NCBI RefSeq assembly: GCF_000308855.1
Contig: NZ_BAGM01000030.1
Span: forward strand, 1-39,927
Reading direction: 5' to 3'
DNA: 39,927 bases
From: Nocardia veterana NBRC 100344
GTDB taxonomy: Bacteria; Actinomycetota; Actinomycetes; Mycobacteriales; Mycobacteriaceae
Shown here one piece after another: positions 15,957 through 27,428 of the stretch (position 1 is its first letter; every line of letters starts with the position of its first letter). Made by a program: the position numbers and the translations under genes. Below the pieces are notes generated by a model. The model saw only the letters and a program-made list of their open reading frames with translations, did not search any database and was not told where the DNA came from.

Positions 15957-17349
15957 CCGAGGCGACGAACCAGGCCCGAGCCGGTGGTTTCGGGGCGGAA
16001 CATCCGATCGGCGTGGCGGTGCTGGGGATGGGCAACGTCGGTACCGAGGTGGTGCGCATCCTGCGTGACCACGCCGACGATCTGCGGTCCCGGGTCGGGG
16101 CGCCAGTGGTGCTGCGCGGCGTCGCGGTGCGGCGGCTCGACGTCGACCGCGGGATTCCCGCCGAACTGCTCACCACCGATGCCGAGGCGCTGGTAGCCCG
16201 CGACGATGTCGATCTCGTGGTCGAGGTGATGGGTGGAATCGATCCGGCCCGCAAGCTGATCCTGGCCGCGCTCCACGGCGGTAAGTCGGTGGTGACGGCG
16301 AACAAGGCCCTGCTGGCCGACTACACCGGCGAACTGGCCGCGGCGGCCGAGGGCAGCCGCGCCGATCTGTACTTCGAGGCCGCGGTGGCCGGCGCCATTC
16401 CGGTGGTGCGTCCGCTGATCCAGTCGATGTCCGGTGACCGGGTGAACCGGGTGGTCGGAATCGTCAACGGCACAACGAATTTCATTCTCTCCGCGATGGA
16501 CGAGACCGGCGCCGACTACGCCGACACCCTCGCCGAGGCCACCCGCCTGGGCTATGCCGAGGCCGATCCGACCGCCGACGTCGAAGGCTACGACGCCGCA
16601 GCGAAGGCCGCGATCCTGGCCTCGCTGGCCTTCCACACCCGCGTCACCGCGGCCGATGTGTACCGCGAGGGCATTTCGAAGATCACGGCGGAAGACCTGG
16701 AAACCGCTGCCGCCGTCGGCTGCACCGTCAAGCTGCTGGCGATCTGCGAGCGCATGCCCGGCGGGGAGCGGTTGTCGATGGACGGCTCGGCCGTCGCCGC
16801 ACCGGGCGAACCCGGCAGCACCCCGGCCGGTAAGGACCGGGTGTCGGTGCGGGTCTATCCGGCGCTGATCCCGCGGCGGCATCCGCTGTCCGCGGTGAAC
16901 GGCGCGTTCAACGCGGTCGTGGTCGAGGCGGAGAACGCCGGCCGGCTGATGTTCTACGGCCAGGGCGCGGGTGGTGCGCCGACCGCCTCCGCGGTGATGG
17001 GCGATCTGGTGATGGCAGCCCGGAACAAGTTCTACGGTGGCCGCGCACCGGGTGAATCGGTTTATGCTGAGCTGCCGATCGCGCCGATCGGCGACATCCC
17101 GACCCGCTATCACGTGAATCTGCAGGTTGCCGACCGCACCGGGGTTCTGCAGGCGGTGTCCGGCAAATTCGCCGAGCACGGTGTCAGCATCTCGACGGTC
17201 CGCCAGGAGGGGCACGACGAGGGCGCCCGACTGGTCGTGGTCACCCACCACGCACCGGAGTCGGCGCTGGCCGATACGGTGGCAGCACTTGCCGAGTTGG
17301 ATTCCGTCACGTCCGTGACCAGCGTTTTGAGATTGGAAGGCACCGAGGA

Positions 17350-17353
<4 letters not shown>
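15953..17353 (+). CDS. hom: Homoserine dehydrogenase with ACT domain
   Basis: The 466-residue enzyme reduces aspartate semialdehyde to homoserine with NAD(P)H, the branch toward threonine and methionine. The dinucleotide motif is [11 protein letters not shown] (residues 23-33), the catalytic region includes [15 protein letters not shown], and the family signature is [16 protein letters not shown]-terminal ACT domain from about residue 380 ([26 protein letters not shown]) indicates feedback inhibition, typically by threonine. It overlaps lysA upstream and thrC downstream, each by ATGA, which indicates tight cotranslation. Confidence 0.97.
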
Positions 17354-19432
<2,079 letters not shown>

Positions 19433-19445
19433 CGGCGTGGCTGCC

Positions 19446-19774
19446 TTGCTGACCTGATCAGACAGAGCTATCCTGGGCACGTCCGTACATCGTGCGCGTC
19501 AGACGCCGGTGCTTCATCAGGGCAATCGCTCCAGCAGGCTCCTTGCTCAGGCTCGGTGGCTCGGGGGCTCGAATCACTCGGGACTTCGACCTCGACGTCG
19601 GGGACAGCGACTGGAATGATCACTCCCATTCAATGAACCGGTGGCCGTGACCAGGTGGTGAGTCCATCGGTCCGGCGGGGCAGGCGATACGGCAACCGAG
19701 CTCGGCACAGTGATCGGGCTTCGGGACGAACCCTCGAATATGCACACGGCAATCGAGGGAAGGAAAGGATCTCC
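19446..19774 (+). promoter_or_regulatory. rho promoter and long 5' leader
   Basis: TTGCTG (19446-19451) and TATCCT (19469-19474) with a 17-nt spacer form a good promoter just after thrB. It implies an untranslated leader of roughly 290 nt before the rho GTG. Near the start codon, CCCTCGA (19731-19737) can pair with TCGAGGG (19753-19759), whose 3' end touches the Shine-Dalgarno GGGAAGGAAAGGA. I see no ORF with coding character in the leader. Long leaders on rho genes often serve autogenous termination; this is inference here. Confidence 0.5.
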
Positions 19775-21832
19775 GTGACAGATACGGACCTGCTCGCGAC
19801 ACCCGGGGTGGACACCACTGCTAATCCCTCGGACAGCCGCGAAAGTGACTCCGGACAGATTTCGAAGATGAGCGAACACACCGACGTCGCACGATCGGGG
19901 CTGACTGGAATGTTGTTGCCGCAGTTGCGTGCGCTTGCCGGAGAGCTCGGTATCCGAGGCACATCCGGGATGCGTAAGGGCGATCTCATCGCCGCCATCA
20001 AGGAGAATCAGGCCGCCTCCGGCAAAGCCGCGCGCGGTGGCCGGGGCGATGCGAAATCCGCCGAAACGAATGCGGCCGCGCCCGCGGGCTCCGAGCCCGC
20101 CGCGAAGTCCGCCGCCGGCGCCGCCACCGAATCCGGTGCGGCAGCGAAGAACGAGACGGCCAAGGCCGCTGAGACCGCGGGTAAGGACCGCGCCAAGAAC
20201 GAGGCGAAGTCCGGTCGCAACGGCGCCGCGCGCGGTCAGCAGCAGACCCTCGACGAGGTCGCCGCCGAATCCGCTCCCGCCAAGGGCGAGTCCGCGGAAA
20301 CCGCTGCGCGCCCGGCCGATTCGGGTGAGGAGTCCGGCCGCGAAGGTGGCCAGCGCGGTCGCGGCCGTCAGCGTCGCGGTCGGGACCAGCGGGGCGACGG
20401 TGGTGACAACCGCGGTGGTGACAACCGCGCCGACACCAAGGCCGAGCCGAGGTCGGAAACCTCGGGCGACGGCAAGGGTGAACAGGACTCGGGTGAGCGG
20501 CGTCGCGACCGCAACCAGTCCGGTCAGAACCAGTCCAACCAGAACGGCGCCCCTCGTGGTGGCGACCGGGGCGGTGACGACGAGGAAGGCGGCCGCGGCC
20601 GCCGGGGCCGTCGCTTCCGCGAACGCCGCCGCGGCGGCCGCGATCGGGAGGGCGGCGAGGGCCGCGAGGTCGAGATCCGCGAGGACGACGTCCTGCAGCC
20701 GGTCGCCGGCATCCTGGACGTGCTGGACAACTACGCGTTCGTCCGCACCTCCGGCTACCTGGCCGGCCCGAACGACGTCTATGTGTCGATGAACCTGGTG
20801 CGCAAGAACGGTCTGCGCCGCGGTGACGCCATCACCGGTGCCGTCCGGGCCCCGCGCGAGGGTGAGCAGGGCAATCAGCGGCAGAAGTTCGATCCGCTGG
20901 TGCGGCTGGACACGGTCAACGGCTCCGACGTGGACTCCGCCAAGCGCCGGCCGGAATTCAACAAGCTGACCCCGCTGTACCCGAATCAGCGGCTGCGGCT
21001 GGAGACCACTCCGAACAAGCTGACCACCCGTGTGATCGACCTGATCATGCCGATCGGTAAGGGCCAGCGCGCCCTGATCGTGTCGCCGCCGAAGGCCGGT
21101 AAGACCACGATCCTGCAGGACATCGCGAACGCGATCGCCACCAACAACCCCGAGTGCTACCTGATGGTGGTGCTGGTGGACGAGCGTCCCGAAGAGGTCA
21201 CCGATATGCAGCGCTCGGTGCGCGGCGAGGTGATCGCCTCCACGTTCGACCGGCCGCCGAGCGATCACACCTCGGTCGCCGAACTGGCGATCGAGCGGGC
21301 CAAGCGACTGGTGGAGATGGGTCAGGACGTCGTCGTCCTGCTCGACTCGATCACGCGTCTGGGCCGGGCGTACAACAACTCGTCGCCCGCCTCGGGCCGC
21401 ATCCTCTCCGGTGGTGTGGACTCGACCGCGCTGTACCCGCCCAAGCGGTTCCTCGGCGCGGCCCGCAACATCGAGAACGGCGGCTCGCTGACGATCATCG
21501 CCACCGCCATGGTGGAGACCGGCTCGACCGGTGACACGGTGATCTTCGAGGAGTTCAAGGGCACCGGTAACGCCGAGCTCAAGCTCGATCGCAAGATCGC
21601 CGAGCGGCGCGTGTTCCCGGCCGTCGACATCAACCCGTCCAGCACCCGTCACGACGAGCTGCTGATGTCGCCCGACGAGATGGCGGTCGTGCACAAGCTG
21701 CGCCGAGTGCTGTCCGGTCTGGACTCGCAGCAGGCGATCGACCTGCTCATCGACCGATTGAAGAAGTCGAAGAACAACGTCGAATTCTTGATGACGGTCT
21801 CGAAGACCGCGCCCGGCGCTCTGGACGAATAA
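19775..21832 (+). CDS. rho: Transcription termination factor Rho with disordered N-terminal insert
   Basis: Rho (685 residues) is the hexameric RNA helicase that ends untranslated transcripts. The SAP-like Rho_N segment lies near residues 48-82 ([30 protein letters not shown]). It is followed by about 220 low-complexity residues: first Ala/Glu/Lys-rich, then Arg/Gly/Asp-rich with repeats such as [22 protein letters not shown]. The RNA-binding cold-shock-like domain begins around 305 ([26 protein letters not shown]). The ATPase core has Walker [11 protein letters not shown], Walker [17 protein letters not shown] and the [15 protein letters not shown] loop. E. coli Rho has 419 residues, so the insert accounts for the excess; such inserts are typical of actinobacteria and bind RNA. 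The GTG start follows a strong purine-rich site. Confidence 0.97.
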   Translation: MTDTDLLATPGVDTTANPSDSRESDSGQISKMSEHTDVARSGLTGMLLPQLRALAGELGIRGTSGMRKGDLIAAIKENQAASGKAARGGRGDAKSAETNAAAPAGSEPAAKSAAGAATESGAAAKNETAKAAETAGKDRAKNEAKSGRNGAARGQQQTLDEVAAESAPAKGESAETAARPADSGEESGREGGQRGRGRQRRGRDQRGDGGDNRGGDNRADTKAEPRSETSGDGKGEQDSGERRRDRNQSGQNQSNQNGAPRGGDRGGDDEEGGRGRRGRRFRERRRGGRDREGGEGREVEIREDDVLQPVAGILDVLDNYAFVRTSGYLAGPNDVYVSMNLVRKNGLRRGDAITGAVRAPREGEQGNQRQKFDPLVRLDTVNGSDVDSAKRRPEFNKLTPLYPNQRLRLETTPNKLTTRVIDLIMPIGKGQRALIVSPPKAGKTTILQDIANAIATNNPECYLMVVLVDERPEEVTDMQRSVRGEVIASTFDRPPSDHTSVAELAIERAKRLVEMGQDVVVLLDSITRLGRAYNNSSPASGRILSGGVDSTALYPPKRFLGAARNIENGGSLTIIATAMVETGSTGDTVIFEEFKGTGNAELKLDRKIAERRVFPAVDINPSSTRHDELLMSPDEMAVVHKLRRVLSGLDSQQAIDLLIDRLKKSKNNVEFLMTVSKTAPGALDE

Positions 21833-22262
21833 GGGCGGTCGTACACACCTCGCGGCGGTTCGCGCTCCTGGGCGCGGCCGCCGCGTCGTGCTTTTCCGGA
21901 GCCGGGTCGTCGCGGCGGGCCGGCGGGGGCGCATAGAACAGTAGGCCGACCACCGCGGCGCCGGTGATCAGCACGATGAGTATCAGCGCGGTGGCCCCGG
22001 TGATCGATCCGGTGGATACCGCGGTGGCGGCGAATTCGTAGGTTCGATTCGGGTCCGCCGGGGCCGCCACGGTGGCGGTGGGCGGTTCGCCGCCGGCCGT
22101 GAAGCCGCCGATCACCACCAGCAGTGCCAGCGTGATCAGGGTGCTCGCGGCGTAGATCTCTTTCGCGTGCCTACCCCCCGGCAGTACGCGAAGCGGGCGG
22201 GGGAGGACCGGCGTGGCCGGCGATCTGGACCTCGTCGCCCCCCTCGTGGCCTGGAATTTCAC
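21747..22262 (-). CDS. Candidate two-helix membrane protein antisense to the rho 3' end
   Basis: This reading frame gives 171 residues from a GTG at 22262, which is preceded by GAGGA six nt upstream. After a basic N-terminus come one hydrophobic helix (STLITLALLVVIGGFTAG), a 40-residue outer loop, and a second helix (ATALILIVLITGAAVVGLLFYA), then a charged tail. This two-helix pattern supports a real small membrane protein. The last 28 codons lie antisense to the end of rho and look like shadow sequence, so the true C-terminus or a frameshift in the tail is uncertain. Other starts are possible. No family is recognised. Confidence 0.45.
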   Translation of the reverse strand: MKFQATRGATRSRSPATPVLPRPLRVLPGGRHAKEIYAASTLITLALLVVIGGFTAGGEPPTATVAAPADPNRTYEFAATAVSTGSITGATALILIVLITGAAVVGLLFYAPPPARRDDPAPEKHDAAAAPRSANRREVCTTALIRPERRARSSRPSSRIRRCSSTSSIGR

Positions 22263-22465
22263 AGTTCGTCCTCGAGTGTCGTCGGTGTGATCGGCGTAGG
22301 TCCCTACTCCTGCAACGAATCTACGAACAAGGCTGTTCATATTCGCGAGTAGCCGACTACTCGTTTTCAGCCTGACTCGAGTGCCGCCGATCCGCGTGCC
22401 GCTACTTCCTTGGGCCGGGAATACCGGCGTCTCCGGAACCGGGAACAATCCCGCCCAGGGGTGCG

Positions 22466-22496
22466 TTGTGCGTGCATGTCGGCGGTTTGGCATACT
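22466..22496 (+). promoter_or_regulatory. Weak candidate promoter of rpmE
   Basis: TTGTGC (22466-22471) and CATACT (22491-22496) with a 19-nt spacer lie about 125 nt before rpmE. The 360 bp between the divergent membrane-protein start (22262) and rpmE hold no other convincing gene. The spacing is long, so this is only a candidate. Confidence 0.3.
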
Positions 22497-22623
22497 GGAC
22501 CGTCGGTGCGTCTGCGATCGGCAGACCATCCCGCCTAGTCGGTTCCGGTTCACGTCCATCAAGGCAGCACGGCAGATTCCGCCGTGGGCTCGGGCGACCC
22601 GGGGCCATATCGAGAGGACACCC

Positions 22624-22860
22624 ATGAAGGCAGGAATCCACCCGGCATACGTGCCGACCACCGTTGTCTGCGGTTGCGGCAACACCTTCCAGACTCACAG
22701 CACCAAGGAGTCGGGCCACATCACCGTCGAGGTCTGCTCGCAGTGCCACCCGTTCTACACGGGCAAGCAAAAGATCCTCGACACCGGCGGCCGCGTCGCC
22801 CGCTTCGAGGCCCGCTACGGCAAGCGCGCCAAGAAGGCCGAGGGTTCGGAAGCCAAGTAG
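22624..22860 (+). CDS. rpmE: 50S ribosomal protein L31 (zinc-binding C+ form)
   Basis: This 78-residue L31 starts MKAGIHPAY, the hallmark of the family. It carries the four cysteines of the zinc-containing form (CGCGN near residue 16 and [10 protein letters not shown] near 37-40). Zinc-containing L31 can be replaced by a zinc-free paralogue when zinc is scarce in actinobacteria; that paralogue is not in the window. GAGAGGACACCC precedes the ATG. A strong hairpin follows directly, then prfA. Confidence 0.97.
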   Translation: MKAGIHPAYVPTTVVCGCGNTFQTHSTKESGHITVEVCSQCHPFYTGKQKILDTGGRVARFEARYGKRAKKAEGSEAK

Positions 22861-22866
22861 CTACCC

Positions 22867-22907
22867 CGCCAACGCCCGTCCTGCCCCGCGCAGGCCGGGC
22901 GTTGGCG
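22867..22907 (+). terminator. rpmE terminator
   Basis: CGCCAACGCCCG (22867-22878) pairs perfectly with CGGGCGTTGGCG (22896-22907); an inner CCTGC/GCAGG stem extends the hairpin. TGTTTCTGG follows. It begins 6 nt after the rpmE stop and likely ends or attenuates transcription before prfA. Confidence 0.8.
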
Positions 22908-22954
22908 TGTTTCTGGTACCCGAATACTCGCTCCCCGCAGGAGGCAGAACCGCC

Positions 22955-24037
22955 ATGGCCGACAAGATCACGGCCCCATCCGCCATCGACGACATCCTCG
23001 CCGAACACGCAGGCCTCGAGACGCAGCTCTCCGATCCGGCGCTGCACAACGATCCGGCCGAGGCCCGTCGCGTCGGTAAGCGGTTCGCCGAGCTGGCGCC
23101 GATCATGTCGACCTACACCAAACTCAGCGCCGCCCGCGACGATCTGGCCGCGGCGCGCGAACTCGCCGCCGACGACTCGTCGTTCGCGGCCGAGGTGCCC
23201 GGGCTGGAACAGCAGGTCGAGGAGCTGGAGAAGACGCTCACCGATCTGCTGGCCCCGCGCGATCCGCACGATGCCGACGATGTCGTCCTCGAGGTGAAAT
23301 CGGGCGAGGGCGGCGAGGAGTCGGCGCTGTTCGCCTCCGATCTGGCCCGCATGTACATCCGGTACGCCGAACGGCACGGCTGGAAGGTCGAGATTCTCGA
23401 CGCCAACGTGTCCGACCTGGGCGGGTACAAGGAGGCCACCCTCTCGATCAAGAGCCGTGAGCCCAGCCGCGACGGCGTCTGGTCCCGCTTGAAGTTCGAG
23501 GGCGGGGTGCATCGGGTGCAGCGGGTGCCGGTCACCGAATCGCAGGGCCGCATCCACACGTCGGCGGCGGGTGTGCTGATCTATCCCGAACCGGACGAGG
23601 TCGAGCAGGTGCAGATCGACGAATCCGATCTGCGCATCGACGTCTATCGCTCCTCGGGTAAGGGCGGTCAGGGCGTCAACACCACCGACTCCGCGGTCCG
23701 CATCACCCACCTGCCCACCGGCATCGTGGTCACCTGCCAGAACGAGCGCTCTCAGTTGCAGAACAAGCTGCGCGCCATGCAGGTGCTCTCGGCCCGGTTG
23801 CAGGCGCTGGCCGAGGAACAGGCCGAGGCCGACGCCGCGGCGGGGCGCGCCTCGCAGATCCGCACCGTCGACCGCTCCGAGCGCATCCGGACCTACAACT
23901 TCCCGGAGAACCGCATCACCGATCACCGCATCGGGTTCAAGGCGCACAACCTCGATTCGGTCCTCGACGGTGACCTCGACGCATTGCTGGACGCGCTCGG
24001 TGAAGCCGACCGGGCGGCCCGGCTCGCCGCCGAGTAA
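22955..24037 (+). CDS. prfA: Peptide chain release factor 1
   Basis: RF1 (360 residues) recognises UAA and UAG and triggers peptide release. The codon-recognition tripeptide region reads [15 protein letters not shown] (PVT in place of the PAT of E. coli). The catalytic GGQ motif is at residues 237-239 within [20 protein letters not shown]. The acidic N-terminal helical domain and C-terminal coiled region are of normal length. GCAGGAGG precedes the ATG. PrmC, encoded just downstream, methylates the GGQ glutamine. Confidence 0.97.
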   Translation: MADKITAPSAIDDILAEHAGLETQLSDPALHNDPAEARRVGKRFAELAPIMSTYTKLSAARDDLAAARELAADDSSFAAEVPGLEQQVEELEKTLTDLLAPRDPHDADDVVLEVKSGEGGEESALFASDLARMYIRYAERHGWKVEILDANVSDLGGYKEATLSIKSREPSRDGVWSRLKFEGGVHRVQRVPVTESQGRIHTSAAGVLIYPEPDEVEQVQIDESDLRIDVYRSSGKGGQGVNTTDSAVRITHLPTGIVVTCQNERSQLQNKLRAMQVLSARLQALAEEQAEADAAAGRASQIRTVDRSERIRTYNFPENRITDHRIGFKAHNLDSVLDGDLDALLDALGEADRAARLAAE

Positions 24038-24130
24038 CGTCGCCCACCGGGCCGCGGGGAGCGGTCCGCAACGCAAGAATCGAGGCCTCCACTGATCGGC
24101 GATACGCGCGCGGACGCGGGCACGAGTCGA

Positions 24131-25000
24131 GTGCCGCTGCGGCCGGCGATCCTCGAAGCGGCTCGCAGCCTCGCGGCGGCGGGCGTGCACAGCCCGCAGG
24201 CCGATGCCGAATTCCTCGCCGCGCACATTCTCGAGGTCGAGCGGCCGCGGTTGGCCCTGATTCCGATGGTCACCACCGAACAGCTCGAGCGGTTCCGGGC
24301 GTTGGTGTCGCGCCGCGCCGACCGGGTGCCGCTGCAGCATCTGACCGGTGTGGCGTCGATGGGGGAGGTGGACCTGGAAGTCGGGCCGGGCGTTTTCGTT
24401 CCGCGTCCGGAAACCGAACTGGTCTTCGCCTGGGCGCTCGCGCAGCTGGAAGCCGCCGGGCACGGGCATCCGCCGATCGTGGTGGACCTGTGCACCGGAT
24501 CCGGCGCGCTCGCACTGGCGATCGCCCACGCCCGGCCCGATGCCGTCGTGCATGCCGTCGAACTCGACCCGGTAGCGCGGACGTGGGCGCGGCGCAATGC
24601 GGATCGCCGAGCGGCGCAAGGTGATACACCCATCACCCTGCACGCCGGCGATGTCACCGATCCCGCGGTGCTCGCGGAGCTGAACGGCCGCGTCGACGTG
24701 GTCGTCGCCAATCCGCCGTATATCCCGGTCGATGCGGCGCTGGATCCCGAAGTGGCCGACCACGATCCGCACTTGGCGTTGTTCGGCGGTCCCGACGGAC
24801 TGTCGGTGATCGCGCCGATGATCACCACCATCGCCCGGTTGCTGCGGCCCGGCGGCGTCACCGCGGTCGAACACGACGATTCGCACGGTTCCCAGGTCGC
24901 CGCGCTGTTCGACGGCACCGGACGGTTCGTCGACATCGTCGAACATCCAGATCTCACCGGACGGGCGCGGTTCGTCGCGGCGCGACGGAACGAACGGTAG
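24131..25000 (+). CDS. prmC: Release-factor glutamine N5-methyltransferase (HemK/PrmC)
   Basis: PrmC (289 residues) transfers a methyl group from S-adenosylmethionine to the GGQ glutamine of release factors. The N-terminal helical domain is followed by PRPETE (substrate side), the SAM motif VVDLCTGSGALALAIA and the signature VVVANPPYIPVDA (NPPY). A GTG at 24131 is the only usable start in frame downstream of a stop-free region; its ribosome site is weak. It follows prfA by 93 nt, the usual pairing of enzyme and substrate. Confidence 0.94.
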   Translation: MPLRPAILEAARSLAAAGVHSPQADAEFLAAHILEVERPRLALIPMVTTEQLERFRALVSRRADRVPLQHLTGVASMGEVDLEVGPGVFVPRPETELVFAWALAQLEAAGHGHPPIVVDLCTGSGALALAIAHARPDAVVHAVELDPVARTWARRNADRRAAQGDTPITLHAGDVTDPAVLAELNGRVDVVVANPPYIPVDAALDPEVADHDPHLALFGGPDGLSVIAPMITTIARLLRPGGVTAVEHDDSHGSQVAALFDGTGRFVDIVEHPDLTGRARFVAARRNER

Positions 25001-25042
25001 TCCCGCCACCGGGCACCGCGGATAACGCGGTGGGTGCTGACC

Positions 25043-25487
25043 ATGAATCCGATCGGGCGAGTCCGATCACCGAGAACCGAACCCCTGGACGACGATTGGG
25101 ATGCGATCAGGTCCACCATCGTCTCGGAATTCGGCGCCGACGCATTGTTCGGAATCGAGGAGTTCTCGCATATCGAGGTGGTCTACGTTTTTCGACCGGG
25201 TGGACGATTCCGACATTCATCCGGGTGCCCGGCATCCGCGCGGAAATCCGGAATGGCCGCGGGTCGGCATTTTCGCCCAGCGCGGAAAGGCGCGTCCTGA
25301 TCGGATCGGCGTAAGAGGTGTGCCAGCTGGTTGCTGTCGCCGGACTGGTCGTTACCGTCCGGCCCTCGACGCCATCGACGGGACACCCGTTCTCGATATC
25401 AAGCCGTACCTGTCGGAATTCGCCCCGCGCGGTGCGGTCCGGCAGCCGGCCTGGTCACACGAACTGATGGCCGGATACCGGCGCTGA
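25043..25487 (+). pseudogene. TrmO/TsaA-like gene broken by three frameshifts
   Basis: The three frames together spell a TrmO (tRNA-Thr m6t6A37 methyltransferase)-like protein. From ATG 25043, MNPIGRVRSPRTEPLDDDW to IEVVYVF is in one frame. After an extra T in the run near 25188-25193 the reading continues one frame on as FDRVDDSDIHPGARHPRGNPEWPRVGIFAQRG and RPDRIGV. Around 25316 an extra base moves it to CQLVAVAGLVVTV. Near 25366 a missing base restores LDAIDGTPVLDIKPYL and the normal C-terminus. The HPRG and DGTPVLDIKPY family motifs are intact, but no single frame carries both ends. It sits beside sua5, which makes the t6A that TrmO would modify. Decay is the simplest reading; sequencing error cannot be excluded. 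Confidence 0.75.
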
Positions 25488-25564
25488 ACCGCCCCCGCGG
25501 TGGCCCTGTACTGGGCCGCCGCGCCCGCCCGGACGCCGGGGCGAGTGCCGTGAGACACATTCAA

Positions 25565-25578
25565 TAGACTCACCGCCG
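25565..25578 (+). promoter_or_regulatory. Leaderless promoter of sua5
   Basis: TAGACT at 25565-25570 is a near-ideal -10 element and ends 7 nt before the GTG at 25578, so transcription should start at the initiation codon. There is no Shine-Dalgarno. A -35 match is not evident. Confidence 0.55.
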
Positions 25579-26243
25579 TGAGTACCGTCTACGACTGCTC
25601 CGATCCCGATTCTCGTGCCGCCGGATTGACCGCCGCGCGGACCACCTTGAAATCCGGACGGCTGGCCGTCATTCCCACCGATACGGTCTACGGAATCGCC
25701 GCGGACGCGTTCGATTCCGCGGCCGTGGCCGCCCTGCTGGCAGCCAAACGACGGGGGCGTGACATGCCGGTACCGGTCCTGGTGGGCTCGTGGAACACCA
25801 TCGACGGACTCGTCTTCTCCGTGCAGCCGCGCGCTCGCGATCTGATCCGGGCCTTCTGGCCCGGTGGTCTGAGTCTCGTTGTGCAGCAGGCGCCTTCGCT
25901 CGCCTGGGATCTCGGCGACGCCCGCGGCACGGTGATGCTGCGCATGCCGCTGCATCCGATCGCGCTGGAGCTGCTGCGTGAGGTGGGTCCGATGGCGGTG
26001 TCGAGTGCGAACGTATCCGGACAGCCGCCCGCGACGACCGTGACCGAGGCCCGTGATCAGCTCGGCGATCTCGTCGGCGTGTACCTGGACGGCGGTCCGG
26101 CCGAGCACGGCGTACCCTCCACCATCGTGGATCTGACCGGTGATCGCCCGCGCGTACTGCGCGCCGGCGCGGTGACGGTGCCCCAGGTGGCCGAGGTACT
26201 GGGGATGTCGCCGGACGAACTCGCGCCCGAGACCACCCGGTGA
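25578..26243 (+). CDS. sua5: L-threonylcarbamoyladenylate synthase (Sua5/YwlC/TsaC)
   Basis: The 221-residue enzyme makes threonylcarbamoyl-AMP from threonine, bicarbonate and ATP, the first step of the t6A modification at tRNA position 37. The YrdC-fold motifs are clear: GRLAVIPTDTVYGIAADAF, KRRGRDMPVPVLVG, FWPGGLSLVV, and SSANVSGQPPATT with STIVDLTG near the C-terminus. It is the size of the single-domain TsaC type. It follows prmC (and the TrmO relic) and precedes wecA, the same order as in mycobacteria. Confidence 0.95.
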   Translation: MSTVYDCSDPDSRAAGLTAARTTLKSGRLAVIPTDTVYGIAADAFDSAAVAALLAAKRRGRDMPVPVLVGSWNTIDGLVFSVQPRARDLIRAFWPGGLSLVVQQAPSLAWDLGDARGTVMLRMPLHPIALELLREVGPMAVSSANVSGQPPATTVTEARDQLGDLVGVYLDGGPAEHGVPSTIVDLTGDRPRVLRAGAVTVPQVAEVLGMSPDELAPETTR

Positions 26244-26254
26244 CGGCCTGGTAG

Positions 26255-27406
26255 ATGGTATTCAGTCAAGGCGCGGTCGTACCGCTGCGCGAGCTGCTCC
26301 TGGTCCTGCTCGTGTCCGCGGTGGTCACGATGCTGTCGACCGGTGGAATCCGAGTGCTGGCCATCGGCTTCGGCGCCATCGCGGTCCCGCGCGATCGTGA
26401 CGTCCATCTCGAGCCGATCCCGCGGATGGGTGGTGTCGGCATCTACCTCGGCGTGCTGGCCGCGGTGCTGTTCGCGCACCAGCTGCCCGCGCTGCGCCGG
26501 GGATTCGACTATCCCCGCGATATTCCGGCGGTGCTGGTCGCGGGCACCCTGATCGTGCTGGTCGGCATCGTCGACGACCGCTGGGGCCTGGACGCGCTGA
26601 CCAAGTTCGTCGGCCAGATCACCGCCGCCGGCGTGATGGCGGTGATGGGGCTGAGCTGGGTGGCCATCTACAACCCGTTCAGCAACACCACGGTGGTGCT
26701 CGATCAGTTGCAGGGCGGTGTGGTGACGGTGGCGATCACCGTCACCATGATCAACGCGATGAACTTCGTCGACGGCCTGGACGGTCTGGCCGCCGGACTG
26801 GGCCTGATCGCCGCCGCCGCGGTCTTCGTATTCACCGTGGGTTTGCTCTATCAGCAGGGCGGCGCCACCGACGGCTATCCGCCGGCCCTGTTGGCCGCGG
26901 CCCTGGCAGGTGGCTGTCTGGGATTTCTGCCACACAATTTCAATCCGGCGCGAATATTCATGGGCGATTCCGGTTCGATGTTGATCGGCTTGCTGCTGGC
27001 GGCCGTATCGACCGGCGCTTCGGGCCGGATTCCGCTCACCGGGTACGGGCCGCGCGACATCGTGGGTCTGTTGTCACCGCTGTTGCTGGTGGGAGCGGTG
27101 ATGTTCATTCCGGTGCTGGATCTGGTGCTGGCGATCGTGCGCCGGGTGCGCGCGGGTGTGAGTTTCTCCACGCCGGACAAAATGCATTTGCACCATCGGT
27201 TGTTGCAGATCGGCCATTCTCATCGCCGGGTGGTGTTGTTGATCTATCTGTGGGTCGGTGTCCTCGCTTTCGCGGCGGTCGGAACCTCGTTGATGGACCG
27301 GCGGGTAGTGGTCCTGCTGTTCGCGGCCGGTTTGGTTTTCGCCCTGGTTGTGACGGCCGTCCCATCGTTGCGTGAGGTCGTCGGGCTCCGCGGCCGCCGC
27401 AAGTAA
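26255..27406 (+). CDS. wecA: Polyprenyl-phosphate GlcNAc-1-phosphate transferase
   Basis: WecA/Rfe (383 residues, about 10 to 11 membrane helices) moves GlcNAc-1-phosphate from UDP-GlcNAc to a polyprenyl phosphate. In mycolata it starts the arabinogalactan linker. MraY/WecA family motifs are present: RMGG near residue 52, INAMNFVDGLDGLAAGL around 163-180, FNPARIFMGDSGSMLIG around 228-245, and the His-rich loop MHLHHRLLQIGHSHR near 310. The ATG at 26255 lies 11 nt after sua5, implying cotranscription. It is followed 22 nt later by atpI. Confidence 0.94.
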   Translation: MVFSQGAVVPLRELLLVLLVSAVVTMLSTGGIRVLAIGFGAIAVPRDRDVHLEPIPRMGGVGIYLGVLAAVLFAHQLPALRRGFDYPRDIPAVLVAGTLIVLVGIVDDRWGLDALTKFVGQITAAGVMAVMGLSWVAIYNPFSNTTVVLDQLQGGVVTVAITVTMINAMNFVDGLDGLAAGLGLIAAAAVFVFTVGLLYQQGGATDGYPPALLAAALAGGCLGFLPHNFNPARIFMGDSGSMLIGLLLAAVSTGASGRIPLTGYGPRDIVGLLSPLLLVGAVMFIPVLDLVLAIVRRVRAGVSFSTPDKMHLHHRLLQIGHSHRRVVLLIYLWVGVLAFAAVGTSLMDRRVVVLLFAAGLVFALVVTAVPSLREVVGLRGRRK

Positions 27407-27428
27407 GGAACGGGTAAAGTAGGCGAGC

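Noticed and set aside
22721..25009. 762-codon minus-strand frame across prfA and prmC
   Set aside because: It is antisense to clear PrfA and PrmC sequences and has low-complexity composition.
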